Part shown: positions 14,701-27,200 of the stretch, piece by piece
Layout of the letters: each line of letters begins with the position of its first letter
Position numbering within the stretch: the stretch's first letter is position 1
Translations under genes and position numbers: made by a program
Source: Strigops habroptila
Lineage: Eukaryota > Chordata > Aves > Psittaciformes > Psittacidae
Length of the DNA: 64,000 nt
Reading direction: 5' to 3'
NCBI RefSeq assembly: GCF_004027225.2
Contig: NC_044288.2
Coordinates: forward strand, 4,432,719 to 4,496,718
The notes under the pieces: model-generated
Told to the model about the DNA's origin: nothing
Databases searched by the model: none
Seen by the model: only the letters and a program-made list of their open reading frames with translations

Positions 14701-14829
14701 AGGAATATCCACAATGCCAATAGTTAACTCCAAGGAAGAATTTGGACACCATTAAATTTTACTTTCCCTTGCTCAACAGTGCAAGTTGAGCACTTGGGTT
14801 AGGGACCAAGGTGACACTGATGGTGGGTG

Positions 14830-14885
14830 CTGAGCATCAGCTATGCATCAGCATATGTGCATGAGCATATATCAGCATATATGAA
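14830..14885 (+). repeat. Imperfect GCATATATCA short tandem repeat
   Basis: The sequence alternates GCATCAG, GCATATGTGC, ATGAGCATATATCA and GCATATATGA, an imperfect array of about 10-14-base units rich in CATATG words. It is short and degenerate, so it is probably a decayed microsatellite. Confidence 0.5.
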
Positions 14886-16445
14886 CACAGAGCTGGACCT
14901 GCAGTGCCTTGTGCTCCTTCAAAACAGACAAGACAGTAGTGAAAACCAGGCATGCCATCAAGTCATATAGGAAAGAGTTTCTTTATATGTAATTTGCATC
15001 CTGGTTCTCAGGCTCAAGCTGGCTATGAAGTTACACACACTGGATGCAGCATGTGAACATTCCTCATTCTCGGCTGCAGTGTACTAAGCCCTGTGCCCTC
15101 TACATGTTCTTGGGCTGCAGTTCCTGATGGGATTGCTGAGATACTCTGGATAGTAAAGGTTAAGGGACTTCCTCTCACTAACAAGTCTTTAATTTTTCCA
15201 TTTCCTGCCTTTTATGCATTAGCATCAGCAAAATCCCTTGGAAAAAAGCAAGGTCTAGAAGAGAGTATTTCTGTAAACCCCTGATGGTAACAACAGTAAT
15301 TGAACATGGGTGGGAAATGCCTGGAGATGCTCTCTGTTCTCTTTGGGACACTTATGGAAGAAGCAAACAGGTTAAGCTCTGCTGATCCATGGAGTTAGAG
15401 AAGCAAAGTCCTCCTGCTTGTCTGTAATACATTGCTGGTGTCCCAGTTCTGTAAACATCCTCTCACCAGGGCCTAAATCAGTCTGTCACATGTCACTGCT
15501 CCATCTCCTCTTATAGCCCCATGGAAAATAAGAGTGATACAGACCACAGAAACTAGGTCTAGTCACCCTGCCAAGGGGAAACTTGGACAAGGCTGTTGCT
15601 GACACCCAGTGAATGGGAATAAGCACCATGGCACAGGGCGTATGAAAAGGGATGTATCACCTTGAGTCTGTGCCCTCTTCTGCCTATGTGAAGACAGATC
15701 AATCCCAGCTACTTACCATATGTGGAAGTGCTTAAATGTCTTTTAAGTAAGGAAAATAGAACAAAAAACATCCTTCCTGCTAGGTTTTGCTTCCAAAGGA
15801 AGAAACTGCACACTCAGCCTAGGCTGGACCCTGGGTGATGGGCAGAAAGCTGCTGTTTGCAAAGACCAGCTTTCCAACACATCCCAAATAAATGGGAGCC
15901 AGGCACACAGACAGAGAGCACATTACTCCTCCTCCTGCAGGTACCAGCATGGCACAGCTGGATGGCCAAGCCCATGGGAGTGCCAGGACTATGGCTTTCC
16001 AGTGGGTAGGGGGATGTCTGAGGGCAGGGGGCTGCATGGCGAACAGAGAGCACAGTGCAGGAGGAAAGGGTAGGACCTACAAGTGCATGCACAAGTTTCC
16101 CACTACAAGCCCACTTGTGGAGGCTAATCTGAGCCTCTTCATCTGATTTCGTACTTTCGAGGCTTGGCAGTGGCTGACAACTCCGGAACTCACTGTCAAA
16201 GACATCATCCATCCTGTGCTTCTGGGAAAGCAGTCCTGGAAATCCAAGCAACAGCAACAAAATTATTAGAAAATCCGATTTGGGCCTTATCACTGTTCTG
16301 GGAAAAAACATCCCTCTTTGAGGCTTGACAGTCACATGCTAGTGGTACATCTTTTGTTTCCTCACTTCTTTATTGTTTAAAGCCCACGGATGTAGCAGTT
16401 ACAGGACTGCTGTACCTGAGAAACCCTCAACTCAGTCCACACTAG

Positions 16446-16545
16446 TGCAACCTGGTCTGGTGGAAGGTGTCCCTGCCTGCGGCAGGGGGTTGGAACTGGA
16501 TGATTTTAAGGTCCTTTCCAACCTTAAATGTTCTATGATTCTAAG
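16446..16545 (+). mobile_element. CR1: CR1 LINE, last ~100 bp
   Basis: Only the extreme 3' end is left: GCAACCTGGTCTGGTGGAAGG, a stem-loop CCCTGCC-TGC-GGCAGGG with a changed loop but an intact stem, GGTCCTTTCCAACC, and the ATTCTA terminal repeat. This is a strongly 5'-truncated insertion. Confidence 0.93.
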
Positions 16546-19500
16546 ATGGTTGTTTCTGCAGCCCGTGCCTGGGGCATGCACTGGGAGTGAGAGGAACAGA
16601 GCCAAGCTTCTGACTCCACTCAAAGACAGTGCTTGAATCTCTGCTCCCCCTGCCCACCTCTGACAGGGCTCTATCAAACCAGGCACTTTCTCTGCCACAA
16701 GTTTTGATAAAGCTGTTTCTTGGGAACATGCCTGGCCAATGTGCAGCTTGCACCTGATTTCCCTGGATAGTCAAACAATCCAGCTACTGACAGGATGTTT
16801 GCTGGAAAAGAGTCCAGCAGTTCTGCAGAAAGTGCTTTGGCACCCTCCCAGCGAAGGAGCAGGAGCGTATTGGGTAGCTCATCGGAGCAATCAGGCTGAG
16901 GAACACGGCACCAGCACAAAACACTTGTGTTTGGTGCATCGGGAAAAATAGATGCAAATGGGAAACATGAGGGAAAAGGGGGGAAAAAGCTGCTCAGTGC
17001 ACTCCTGAGAAGAGGGGAGCCTATTGTGGATGCTCCTGCCCAGGATGCTCAGGATGCTCAGGCTGAAAGAGGGACTTAGTGTAGGTTAACCCCTACTTAG
17101 CCTGCCAGGGAGAAGCAGAGGGATGCACTAAGCTTCCTAAAGCTCCTGGTTTGCAGAAGCCTCCGGGGAGCTCAGCCCAGCACGGACACAGGGCATCAGG
17201 GAAAGGTTTCCTTGGGAAGAGAGAGCTTCTCTCTGTGAAGGCTCTCCTCCCGGATTTTTGCCTTAGGAAGAGGCATGTCTCCAAGGGCAGAGCTCGTCCT
17301 GGGGCTGTTTTCTGCAGGGCAGGAGCTGGGAACGTCCCATTTGTGCAGCTCAGTCCTCTTGGCAGGCCAAGAGCTCCTCAGCTCTGCAGTGGGACAGGAA
17401 ATAACCTTCAAATGACCTTGTTGGAGACTAGTGTCGTTGCCATCAGCAGTAAGGAAGAACAGTGAAACTAGAGCTCCTTCCTACGTCCCACTGCCCTGTA
17501 CTTGCCCCATGGGCACAAAAACTCTGCCTTTCCACCTTCTTAGCACTGAAACCATGGTGGGGATTTTAGGAAACAAGGTAGGAAAATCCCACTGGCACTG
17601 AGGAGAGCTTCAAACAATAGCAGGGATTTCCAGGGACATGTGCAGCCTTGCCAGTGACTTTTCATGTTGCAGATGTCCTGACCTCATCCCTTCCCCATGT
17701 GAAATGTGCTGCAGCAGAGCCAAGGGATGCTGTTTGCCCACACCAGCCCAAGGTGAGGAGCTGCAATGGTGAGCAGTTTGCTGTCCCAACCCTGGTTTAG
17801 GGGGCAGCCCGTGCTCCTGCTCTCTGCTCCCTTTTAGCACATGTCCCCCTCCCCAGGCACACGCTGCCCCAGCTGTGGAGAATCTGGGGATGACAGAGGG
17901 GTGGAAGCTCTCCGTGGCCATCAAGAGTATTCCCAGGTCTCACCACAATTCCCTGGCGTGATTCTGGGTCAAACCAAGAGCTTTCTGAAACAATTCCTGG
18001 AGAAAGCTTAAGGTCAGCGCAGATTTGATGTTATTGCCCTGTGCACTTGGCTGCATCCATCCCGGGTTGGAGGATAAGAAAGTTGAATAGATTGCTCTGT
18101 GTCAGTGGCCTCAGGGCCAGGAAACAGTGCCAGGCGTATTTAAACTGCTAGTGCAGATACAAGCACTCTGGCTGCTGGTAAACCTCTGAGCATCTCCTGC
18201 TGGGCAGAGAAGCATCCATTGGGTTATGAGTGGGGTGAGGGAGGGTCAGGGCTCGCAGTGAGGCCCTTCTGTGTCCAGCTGGGCATTTCCAAGGCTGTTT
18301 TGTGCCCAGTTTCTCATCACCTGCCAGCAGGAGCCCTGCAGCGTGCCAGGGTTACACAATCCTTTACTCAAGGAGCAGGCAGCGAGCTTTCCCACCCGCT
18401 CTCCGGACAAAAGACTCAGCCAGTTCTTAGAATACCTGAATGCACAATTCCTTTCATAACCATCTCAGAAGTGCATCCCGGGTGCAAGGAGTAAACGTCC
18501 CCGGGGCAGCGTGCAGGGAGCCAAGAGGGGCCAAAGGGAACAGGCTGGAACTGGAGCCTGGGATCAGTTTTCATCTCGTTGGGCTGTTTCTTTTCCCTCC
18601 CTGTTCCCTTTCATCCGATCACACAAACCTCCCAATGTGACCTTGAGGGTGCTGTGGGGGGAGAGGAAGACACAGCAAAATCAGTGCAGTGGGAAAACAC
18701 TGGATTCAGGCATTTCAGCCACTGTCCCAATGGCAACCTGAGCCCTCAGTGATACGGGGGAGAGTTTGGGGCCCGCCAGTGCCCCCCTGCCCGGGCTGGA
18801 TTATTCTGCAGACTCAGCAAAATCCCTGTGCTGGAAAGAGCTGCCTGGGAAGTCCCACAGGGCTTCAGGCGAATTAACTCAGTGTTACCCTGAAACAGAA
18901 TCGCTTGAGCATGACTCTGCAGGGCGAGAGGCAGGCAGGGGAGCGGAGGGGATTGTGTTGCATTAAGGCAAGATTGATCCTAGATAGCGCTGCGGGAAGG
19001 AGAAAGGACATGCCTTTGTTCTTGTTCCCTTGGGATTTCTGCACATGGCATTTGCCCTCTTCTTTAGGGAATGGCACACGAGCCACAGCTGGCAGCCACA
19101 TCCTGTCTGATCCTGGTCCTGTCATTCATTTTCCTGGGGGTAAATGGGGAAGGATCCCACTGAAACCAGGTACAGTGCCCGAGCTGGAAAAAGGCTGCTG
19201 GTGCTGGAGGAATGCTGGTGGTCCCATCCTGCCACCATCCCGTCCTTGGGCAGTGGTGGGTTCTGTCAGCCCCAACCCAGCCGGTTTATGGCTGCCTCTC
19301 CATGGCCCATCAGCTGGTGGGGGATCTAAAACACATTCCCTGCCCCATCTCCTGCCTGCCTATGCCTTGCCATAGAAGTAACAGCAGAACAGAGGAAGAA
19401 AGTTGTTGACCTTGGCACAGGGGCTGTGGGTGCATTATGGGCACACTGAAGATCATACCCAAGCGAGGAGAACCAGTTCCACTGCAGCAGCGTGAAGGGT

Positions 19501-20832
19501 GTGGATCAGAGGCTGGAAAACCCCCAGACACAGGAAAATGGAGACATGAGGATCCAAATATTCTTTTAAACACTGGTTGTGACTCAGAGGCATGGGAAGA
19601 ATGAGCCTGGGAGAGGAGCAGCGGGTCATGGTGTGCCCAGGGGAAAGGGAGCAATGTGCAGGTGACCTGTCCTCGAGCATCATCCCCATCTGGGACACCA
19701 ACCCGCAAACAGATCCTGGGCCCCATCAGCCAGGCTGGGACTGTGCCCTTCTCTGGTCACTCAAAACTTCTTGGCTTGAAGCTGCAGTGTCAGAACAAGC
19801 TTTAACTCCGTCCTGACAGTGGGCTGCGCTGCTCTCACAGAGGGTCTCTGGTCTGCTTGGCCTGGTTCCTCGATGGCTGGGCTGGGAAAGGGAACCCCAT
19901 TAGGAGGGGTTTCTCCATTCCACAACTCAAAACTTCTTGGTTTTTATTTTGACATTGAAATGTTCTTCTGAAACGTTTCAGCTCTGAGAAATCATGATTT
20001 TCAGAAGAATATGAAATGTCACAGAAAGATTGATGACATGGCAAAGGTCTTGGCAGGGCAGCCAACCTTTGCAACCAAACTGAACAGCCATCCTCAGCCT
20101 GTTTCACTTCTTCCAGGACTGGATCAAAAGGGCATTAAGATAACCAAGCATTCAGCCTTCAGCTTCCCCAGGAGCTGCATCAGGCTGTGCAGTTACTTGG
20201 AGGCTGAGGAGGCACCGGATTGCTTTTGGTCAAGCACGTCTCTGCAATCAAAGTTTATAGAGGCTTCTCAGTGTGATGGGTAGAAGAAATACAGAGACCA
20301 GGAAGCAACTGCCAAAACTGCCAGTGATTAAAATGCAATAAAATGTTTGCCTTGTGCTGCTGAGCAAGAAGTGTGGCATGTGTTTTGCTGAGGTAGCAGA
20401 AGTGGTTGTGTTCACTGAATGAGCAGCTAATGAAAAGCATTTCAAGCAGGAAGCAACGCTGATGAAGATTATGAGCCTGCTTAGATCTGGGAGAATTAAA
20501 TGGCCTGGGCTGGATACTCCTGTTTTACACCTGATTTTGCATTGAGCAAAGAGGATTTACTCTGCTCTACACCAGTGTGGAAAGAGTGGGAGCACCCCTC
20601 TGTGCCAGAAGCTGCTGGGGAACATCCCACTCCCAGGAACAAAACCTTCCTGCAGCCCTGGACAGAGCAGCTCCAGCAGGTCACAGCCCAGAGTGAAACT
20701 AATCTGGCAGCATCCACATGTGCTAAAGCCAGTCCCATGGGAGCAGCCTCGGAGAGGCGAGAGCTTCCGATCATGGATCATGCTAATTCCTCTTGGGCAC
20801 CAGACTTGCAGGGCTGCAAATGGTGCTGGATG
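16546..20832. other. Gene-free stretch, GC-richer at 17.0-19.8 kb
   Basis: No exon is supported although base composition is higher in G+C between about 17.0 and 19.8 kb and open frames are therefore longer. A small tandem repeat of CAGGATGCT lies at 17041-17063. I see no CpG island, transposon or RNA gene. Confidence 0.45.
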
Positions 20833-20964
20833 TGTGTTCAAGGCCAGCTTGGACGGGGCTTGGAGCAATCTGCTCTAGTGGAAGGTGTCCCTGCCCGTGG
20901 CAGGGGCTTGGAACTGGATGAGCTTTAAGCTCCCTTCTAACCCAAACCAGTCTGGGATTATGAT
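20833..20964 (+). mobile_element. CR1: CR1 LINE, 3' end
   Basis: The CR1 tail from TGTTCAAGGCCAGCTTGGAC through the stem-loop CCCTGCC-CGT-GGCAGGG and TGGATGAGCTTTAAG to a degenerate terminal repeat. It is 5'-truncated and continues an unrelated upstream open frame, which explains the 142-codon frame ending here. Confidence 0.93.
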
Positions 20965-23194
20965 TTTTTCTTATCTTGTTTCTGATTACACAGTCACCTC
21001 ATCACTTAGCTCGAGTGCATTTGTCTCCCTTCAGTAACACAACGGGGGTTCCCAGGAGCAGTCGATGGCATGTACATGATTGGGAGCACTGGGTGTCAGC
21101 CTGCTTCCCATGAGCCAGCAAGTCGGCTGGAAGGACCAAAGGTCTTGAGGAAATATGTTCCTGGAGGGCGTGGACCAAGGGGCAGAGCCAGTGATGGAGA
21201 CAACAAATAAACCCATTTTGTCTTAGGGAACCCTTTGGAGGTGAGTGGCAGATTGTCTTTTGAGTGCCTCCATGTGCAGGAGTTTCCCTGTCGGGGTCAG
21301 GGTGCAAAAGCAAGGCTGCCCACTCTCTGGTTTGCAGGGCTATGCCCACTGTGAATTTAACTGCCCTGGGGGGTGAACACTGTCAGTCAGCTTCTGCATC
21401 TCCCTTCTCCAGGGAGGTTTTTTAGTGGTAGCATTTGCTTTTGTACCTTAATATTCCCCTACGTAGCCTTTTAGAGGTGGTCTCTCTGCTCTCACCCCTA
21501 GGTGAAGTAGCGTGGCTTGGTTAGAGGAGAGTGAGATGCCCCAGGGAAGCTGTGCCCTGAGATGGACTCTCGTTCCTGGTGACGTGTTTAGCACTTCACT
21601 ACTTTTTCCCCACGATTATTCAGAAGCCAGCAGCATATCTGAGAGCAGCATCTGCCCAGAGCCTGACCATGTTCATCGCTCATGGTTTTATTCTTGGTGC
21701 TAGTAAAACCCGCCATCTCTCTCTTGGCAAAAGAACATGGGCTGCTTTTCAAACATGGAGCAACATCTTCACTGTGAAATCACCTCCTGCCTTGCTGGAT
21801 GCATGCACAACAGCCTCCATGTGCAGTCAATGACATCTGACAGCTTCATTGTCACCTCATTAAGGAATTTCCTTCAGGGAAAATGAAGGAGACAGCAACT
21901 CACCGCGTTTGAGCTGTTCTGTGTCCTCACAGCACTGCATGGCTGTGCTGCTCCCAAAGCCACCGGCTGGGATTGGGTTGGGGTAGCCAGATGCTAGCAG
22001 AGTGCATTGTGCATGCCTGTCCCATCCTCCTTGGAAGGTCAGGGCTGTGATACTTAAAGTACTCTCCAAACTCTTCCACACTATGGCTGCAAGTCTCTTC
22101 TAGGCAGCATATTACCAAATCATATGTGTGTACAAACTTGTTTGGATGGATATTCCCTGCCTTGTCTCTTCCCACTCCCTTCAGGGCAGGAGATATAACT
22201 CATCCTTGACAGCTGGTTCACACAGCAAACCCTAGTGTGCTGTTCAGCTTTGCTGAAGGTGGGCAAAGTGCCTTCTCAGGCTAAAAGCTGGCAAGGATCC
22301 ACGCATTGTAAATTCTCAGCTCAGCCAAAGCCCCAGAAGGGTTCTTGGTAAAACAAGAGCAGGCACGTCTGCTTAGCCTGACGCTAAGAGATACTAACAT
22401 CAAGAGCAGGGGAGCAAAGCACATGTAATGGGTAGAACAACACATTGGTAGGGTTACTCACATTCAGATCTTGCAAGACACAGAAACACAGTCCAAAACA
22501 AGAGTTCCCCCCACAAGTTTCATTTCTTCAGCAGCATTGCATTGGTGGTATGTTTAGGCCAACACCAGGCTGCCAACTAAAAAGCATGTGTGCTTTCTCG
22601 TTCATGCTTACATGCTAAGGAGGTCACCACTAAGAATATTGCTCGCCCATGAGCCCCCTCAAACACTGCCAGGCCTGGAGAGCTGCAGCACTGCCCGTGC
22701 CAGATTCCACAGCTTGGCTGGGATCTGCTGAGGTCTGGTTGCACCCAGCATCCCATTAAGGCTCATTGCCTGCCTAATGGCAATGGTTCTAGTTATCAGC
22801 CTGGATGCACCTGCATGTTCCAACACTGATGTGCTGGGTGGTTTTGTCAAACGGGTTAGACCAACCTGTGCTGCAGTTGGAAACCCAACTCGCCTGGCTC
22901 TAGCTGTGGAAACACCAGGCAACTGGTCTGATGGTTGTTTCACGTCCCTCTGCAGTCAAGAAACTCCTGAGGACAGCATCTGACTGATCTCAGTTGCCAG
23001 CTGATCCCAGATAACTTTTGGCACAATCCTGGTGAGGTAGATGGACACAGAAAGCCCACTGGCTGCTTTGTGAGAGTAGTAACACATTCACACATTTGAT
23101 AGAATCGTGGGGACCAGGCTCAGATGATGTCTTGTCTCAGAAAACACAGGAATTTCCTGAATTCTGGAAATCAGTGGCTCGGTCACAGCAGTGG
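20965..23194. other. Gene-free stretch
   Basis: No exon, RNA gene or transposon is recognised. Open frames are short and unremarkable. Confidence 0.45.
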
Positions 23195-23255
23195 TGGTTG
23201 GGAGGGACCTCTGGAGATCTCTAGCCCAGCCTCTTGCTCAAACTGGACTAACAAT
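23195..23255 (-). mobile_element. CR1: Old CR1 fragment, antisense 3' end
   Basis: GGTTGGGAGGGACCTCTGGAGATCTCTAGCCCAGCCTC is the antisense form of the CR1 3' end, in which a GGTTGGACTAGA-type word precedes the GGTCCCTCCCAAC motif. Only about 60 bases are aligned by eye. A possible further trace (TAGAATCGTGG) near 23,100 would be the outer terminus, separated by about 90 unrelated bases. Confidence 0.65.
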
Positions 23256-24008
23256 AGTCCATGTTTTCAAAATGTCATTCTTGATACCTTCTGCTCTTCA
23301 TGTTCCCTGTTGTTTACCCATTTACCATTGCTTTCATACCATTTCCACAAGGGCCACTGACACAGAGACCTGCTATATGAGTGCTCAAGGCTGGGAAATG
23401 CCTGGAGTCTGAGGACCCTTCCCATGCCAGCGGAGAGGAGAGGGCAACTGCTCAGGTAGGGTGGACTCAATACCTTGCTAGCTCCAGAGTCCAAGCTTTT
23501 GGCTGCCAGACAACCAGCAATGAATGTGTCTTGCTTTCACCTACAGTGAAGTCCAAGAGGTGGATAACTCTCATCCTGTTCTCTGTCACAATCTGTTTTC
23601 AACTTATGCTCTGGAGAATGGGTCTAGTAAATGATACCTGTAAACCACCCATTTGAGACCAAAGCTGTTCTTTGTGTCACTGACATTGCAGAGCAAAGGC
23701 GTGCAAAGCAAATCTGTTTTAAAGCCAATTTGCTGTCATCTCCCTGCACACTTCCAGCCTTCAACTACCACAACTTCTCCCCCAAGGGGCATGAGGCAGG
23801 TGGTCTTCATCACCCTGTGCTGATCATTATCTTAGGAGCACCAGCTGTTGGGAGGCAATTGCCTCTTCCACTGTAATTGGGATCTGCCACAAATTCAGGA
23901 GAAAGTAAAAGACAAAATTCCCCTGTTCCCCAAACTGTTCAGAAACGGAAGAAAATTGTTGCCCCAAGAATAAGGAAACCAGTGAGGTTGGTGATCCAGC
24001 TCAAAAAG
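23256..24008. other. Gene-free stretch
   Basis: Nothing recognisable lies between the two CR1 pieces. Confidence 0.4.
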
Positions 24009-24273
24009 GACTAGGGGGAATGGCTTTAACCTGACAGCGCGGAGATTGAGATGAGCTCTTAGGCAGAAGTTCTTCCCTGTGAGGGTGCTGAGGCGCTGGC
24101 ACAGGGTGCCCAGAGAAGCTGTGGCTGCCCCATCCCTGGCAGTGTTCAAGGCCAGGTTGGACACAGGGGCTTGGAGCAACCTGCTCTAGTGGAAGGTGTC
24201 CCTGCCCATGGCAGGGGGTTGGAACTGGATGATCTTAAGGTCTTTCCAACCCAAACCATTCTATGATTCTATG
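24009..24273 (+). mobile_element. CR1: CR1 LINE, 3' ~265 bp
   Basis: A well-preserved CR1 3' region: AGGGGGAATGGCTTTAACCTG, GAGATTGAGATGAGCTCTTAGG, TTCCCTGTGAGGGTGCTGAGG, CGCTGGCACAGGGTGCCCAG, then the common tail with stem-loop CCCTGCC-CAT-GGCAGGG and ATTCTATGATTCTATGG. It closely matches the copies at 45.3, 57.1 and 63.5 kb, so they are one subfamily of similar age. Confidence 0.96.
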
Positions 24274-27200
24274 GTTTTCTACCCCTGGCTGGTTGTTCCT
24301 TCTGTGACTTGGTGTCCTCTCTGCTCTGCAGGGTCCCTTCTGACCAGACCATTAGCCAGGTGTATAAGAATACTGTCTCCTAAGTATTCTTCTTTATGTG
24401 ACCATGTCAGCCACCCAAATTGCCACACAGCTCCCCAGACAGCTCTATTGGCACAACCCAAGGGGTGGGGGCAAGAATTGCTTAAACTGGCTTTGCCACT
24501 AGAAAAATGCTGGTGGCACCACACCCTGGAGCTGCCTGGGAAAAGAGGAGTTGGGAAGGTGGCAACTCCATCAGATGCCTGGCGGGAGGGTGAGCCTGGG
24601 GTGAGAAATCACTGCATCGCAAAGGCTTTGTGTATCCCAGCACCCAGCAAGCTCCAACAGCGCTTCATTTGCATCCTTACAACCAAGAGATAGGAGCCAG
24701 GCTGGAAATACCATCAATTTCCTACATTGATTAGTTAGAAGGTGGGGAAAGGAAGGGATGAGGGGGGGTTGAACTGCTTTGAGGATACCTACACACTCAG
24801 GGCTGCCTGATGGCCTGGCTTGTGCCTGGAGCGACAAGGACCAGAGGAGGGTCCATACTAGGGGCCAGCATGAGGTGGGATCTGCCTATCTCAGAGAAGG
24901 ATTTTCCCTGATAAATAATCATTTTTCCTCATGTATTTATTCAGAACTCTTCTACTGAAGTATTCTGGAGTGGGGTTCAGTTGCATAAACCCACATTGCT
25001 CAATGCAAAATACACATTTGCCCCAAGTTTTGCCAAACACATTTGTTTTCCCTCAGGGAAATGCAGATCAACGTGTCCTACCTGGGTTGCAGGGAATGTG
25101 CTGTGGATGTAGGGCACCTCATTATCTAGATCAGTGCCCTTCTCCTAAGGAAAGCTAAATATCCCACCATCCTCCCTAGCCAGGATGTTCCCAGGTTGCA
25201 CAGCAGTGGCATGTTTTCTTTCCAGCAATTGGAGCTATGAGCAGGAGCAGTGTCCATCAGATTGTCCCTTGCAGATGCTTTTGGAGCTCTATTTATATAT
25301 CCTTCCAGTTAATTTATGAGGCATAGAACCAGGTTATCCCCTTCTTTAAACCAAAGGGAGCAGGGCAAGCAGTGAAAGTCTTATGCTGGCAGTGGGACTT
25401 ACTGCAGGGCATCAGCTTATCTTTCCACTGACAGTGTTTCAGGCTTGAATATCCTGCTAAAACTCCTCACTAGCTTACACCTAACTTGTTTTGACTGTGA
25501 TATTTAACGATTTCAAAAGCTTCACTATCACCTTCTGTTCCCACCCATTTACCTTGCTCTAACAGCCCCAGGCACACCCAGCATCTGAAGTCCCAAACCT
25601 TGGGAAGCTGGAAGTGCCCAGTTTTGCCTACAGTCCTACCAGCTTTTATGAAAGCCTCCTCTGGTCCCATCCAACATAAACTGTCTTATGATCCATGTTC
25701 ACATGTCCCTGAAGAGTTTAAGCATTGGCCATGCCCGTCTCTGATACTAATGTATGCTGGGAAAAGCAAGAAATGTATTCAAAGTTTTGCAGACAAGGAC
25801 AGGGTTGGCAGCATAAATGAAACAAACATGATTTTGGGTCACACCTCACCTCATGGATCCTTGTAGCTCCTCTTACAGGATGCACAAACTGCTTCCAGAT
25901 GGTGGTAGTCTAGAAGAAAGCTGAGACTTCAGCCCAGGGCCCTGCAAGACCAGCACTACCCTGCTCAGTGCTGGGGCTGGCATAAGAATGGGCATAAAAG
26001 ATGCTCCATCTCTTCCTGGGGTGAGGAGAATGATGTGATGTACTTGCAAAGGATATCACAGATGTTCTGAAACAATTATCAGCTTTCATTAAATGGCACC
26101 AGAAGAAAAGGCTGTTCTCAAGCAGCTCTGCCAACGCTGCCTTTACACCAGAAGGAAAGGAGCAACCTGATAGTGGGGTACTGGCCACACTGGTATGAGG
26201 GTGCTGAAGGACATGACTTGCCCACCATGCTCAAAATGGGCTGAATACAAAAGAGGGGTCCAGCAAACCCAGGAGGTACCAGAAATCAATGTAATGTATA
26301 ATAAATGAGCAAGGTTCAGCAACGGAAAGTGGGACTCAAACACTCTGAGACCAAATGTGAGGCACAGGCTGTATCACTATTATTATTTAATAATAAAGAC
26401 CTTGGAAGACATTCACGAAGGCTGCGATAGGCTCTGTTAACAGACCTGTTAAAGCAAGAGCACGTGGTTAGTTGAGACATCAGGGAGATAAGGTAGAAAG
26501 ATAATTACAAGGAAAAATGCTGTGCTGTCTGGCTTCTAGAGCAAGGTTGGATGCAAAGAAGCATGTGTGGGCTCGCAGCCCCATGCTAACAGCATACACA
26601 ACCTTAGCTGTGCCCTCTTGTGCTGCCATGTTGCAGTACAGCTTGTGCAGGGAGCACTGCACCCACACTGCTGCACAGTGACCCTGTCCCAGGGGTGCTT
26701 TGGGTGCTTGTCACCTTTGCCAGCACTTTTCATCACCTGCTCCCTCTTGGTGTCTTCTGTGTCCTGACTAGGGAACTCTGCATGATTTTGCTTCCTGCTA
26801 CTATGGTCTTTCTGATCCCCATCTTTTCCATGTGCTCAGGACCAAATACAGCGTGCATGGTCATACTGCGTAAGAGTAGAAAGATCTGCAGGGTCCAGAG
26901 TCGGCCTCAGACACCCTTCAGCCCTGACGTTTGGGAACTCCTTGTCCTTTCCCTGCCCCTTACCTGGATGTCACCTGCCCCGGGGAGCATCTTTCCCCCT
27001 CATCCCCAGTGCCTGGATGTCACTGCTGTATGGGCAGGCGGAGCTGGTCCATGTGCAATGGTTGCATGTCACCTCGGTAAGTGCCACCATGGTGGATGCC
27101 AAGAGCAGGTGACACGTGGTCTGCAGCTCCTCTGGGAGCAGACCCCTTAGATCTGGCCAAACTACAAAAGCTCTTCCAGGGTCTCTGTTGCAGATGATGT

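Larger units (their letters stand above)
9279..16445. other. Gene-free single-copy DNA
   Basis: No exon or transposon is recognised. A run of 15 T lies at 11778-11792. Positions 14830-14885 hold an imperfect short tandem array built on GCATATATCA. Open frames such as 11154-11591 and 15814-16335 have no recognisable product. Confidence 0.5.

Noticed and set aside
26620..27150. 176-codon plus frame with hydrophobic stretches
   Set aside because: Possible membrane-like segment, but no family resemblance, start context or exon structure.
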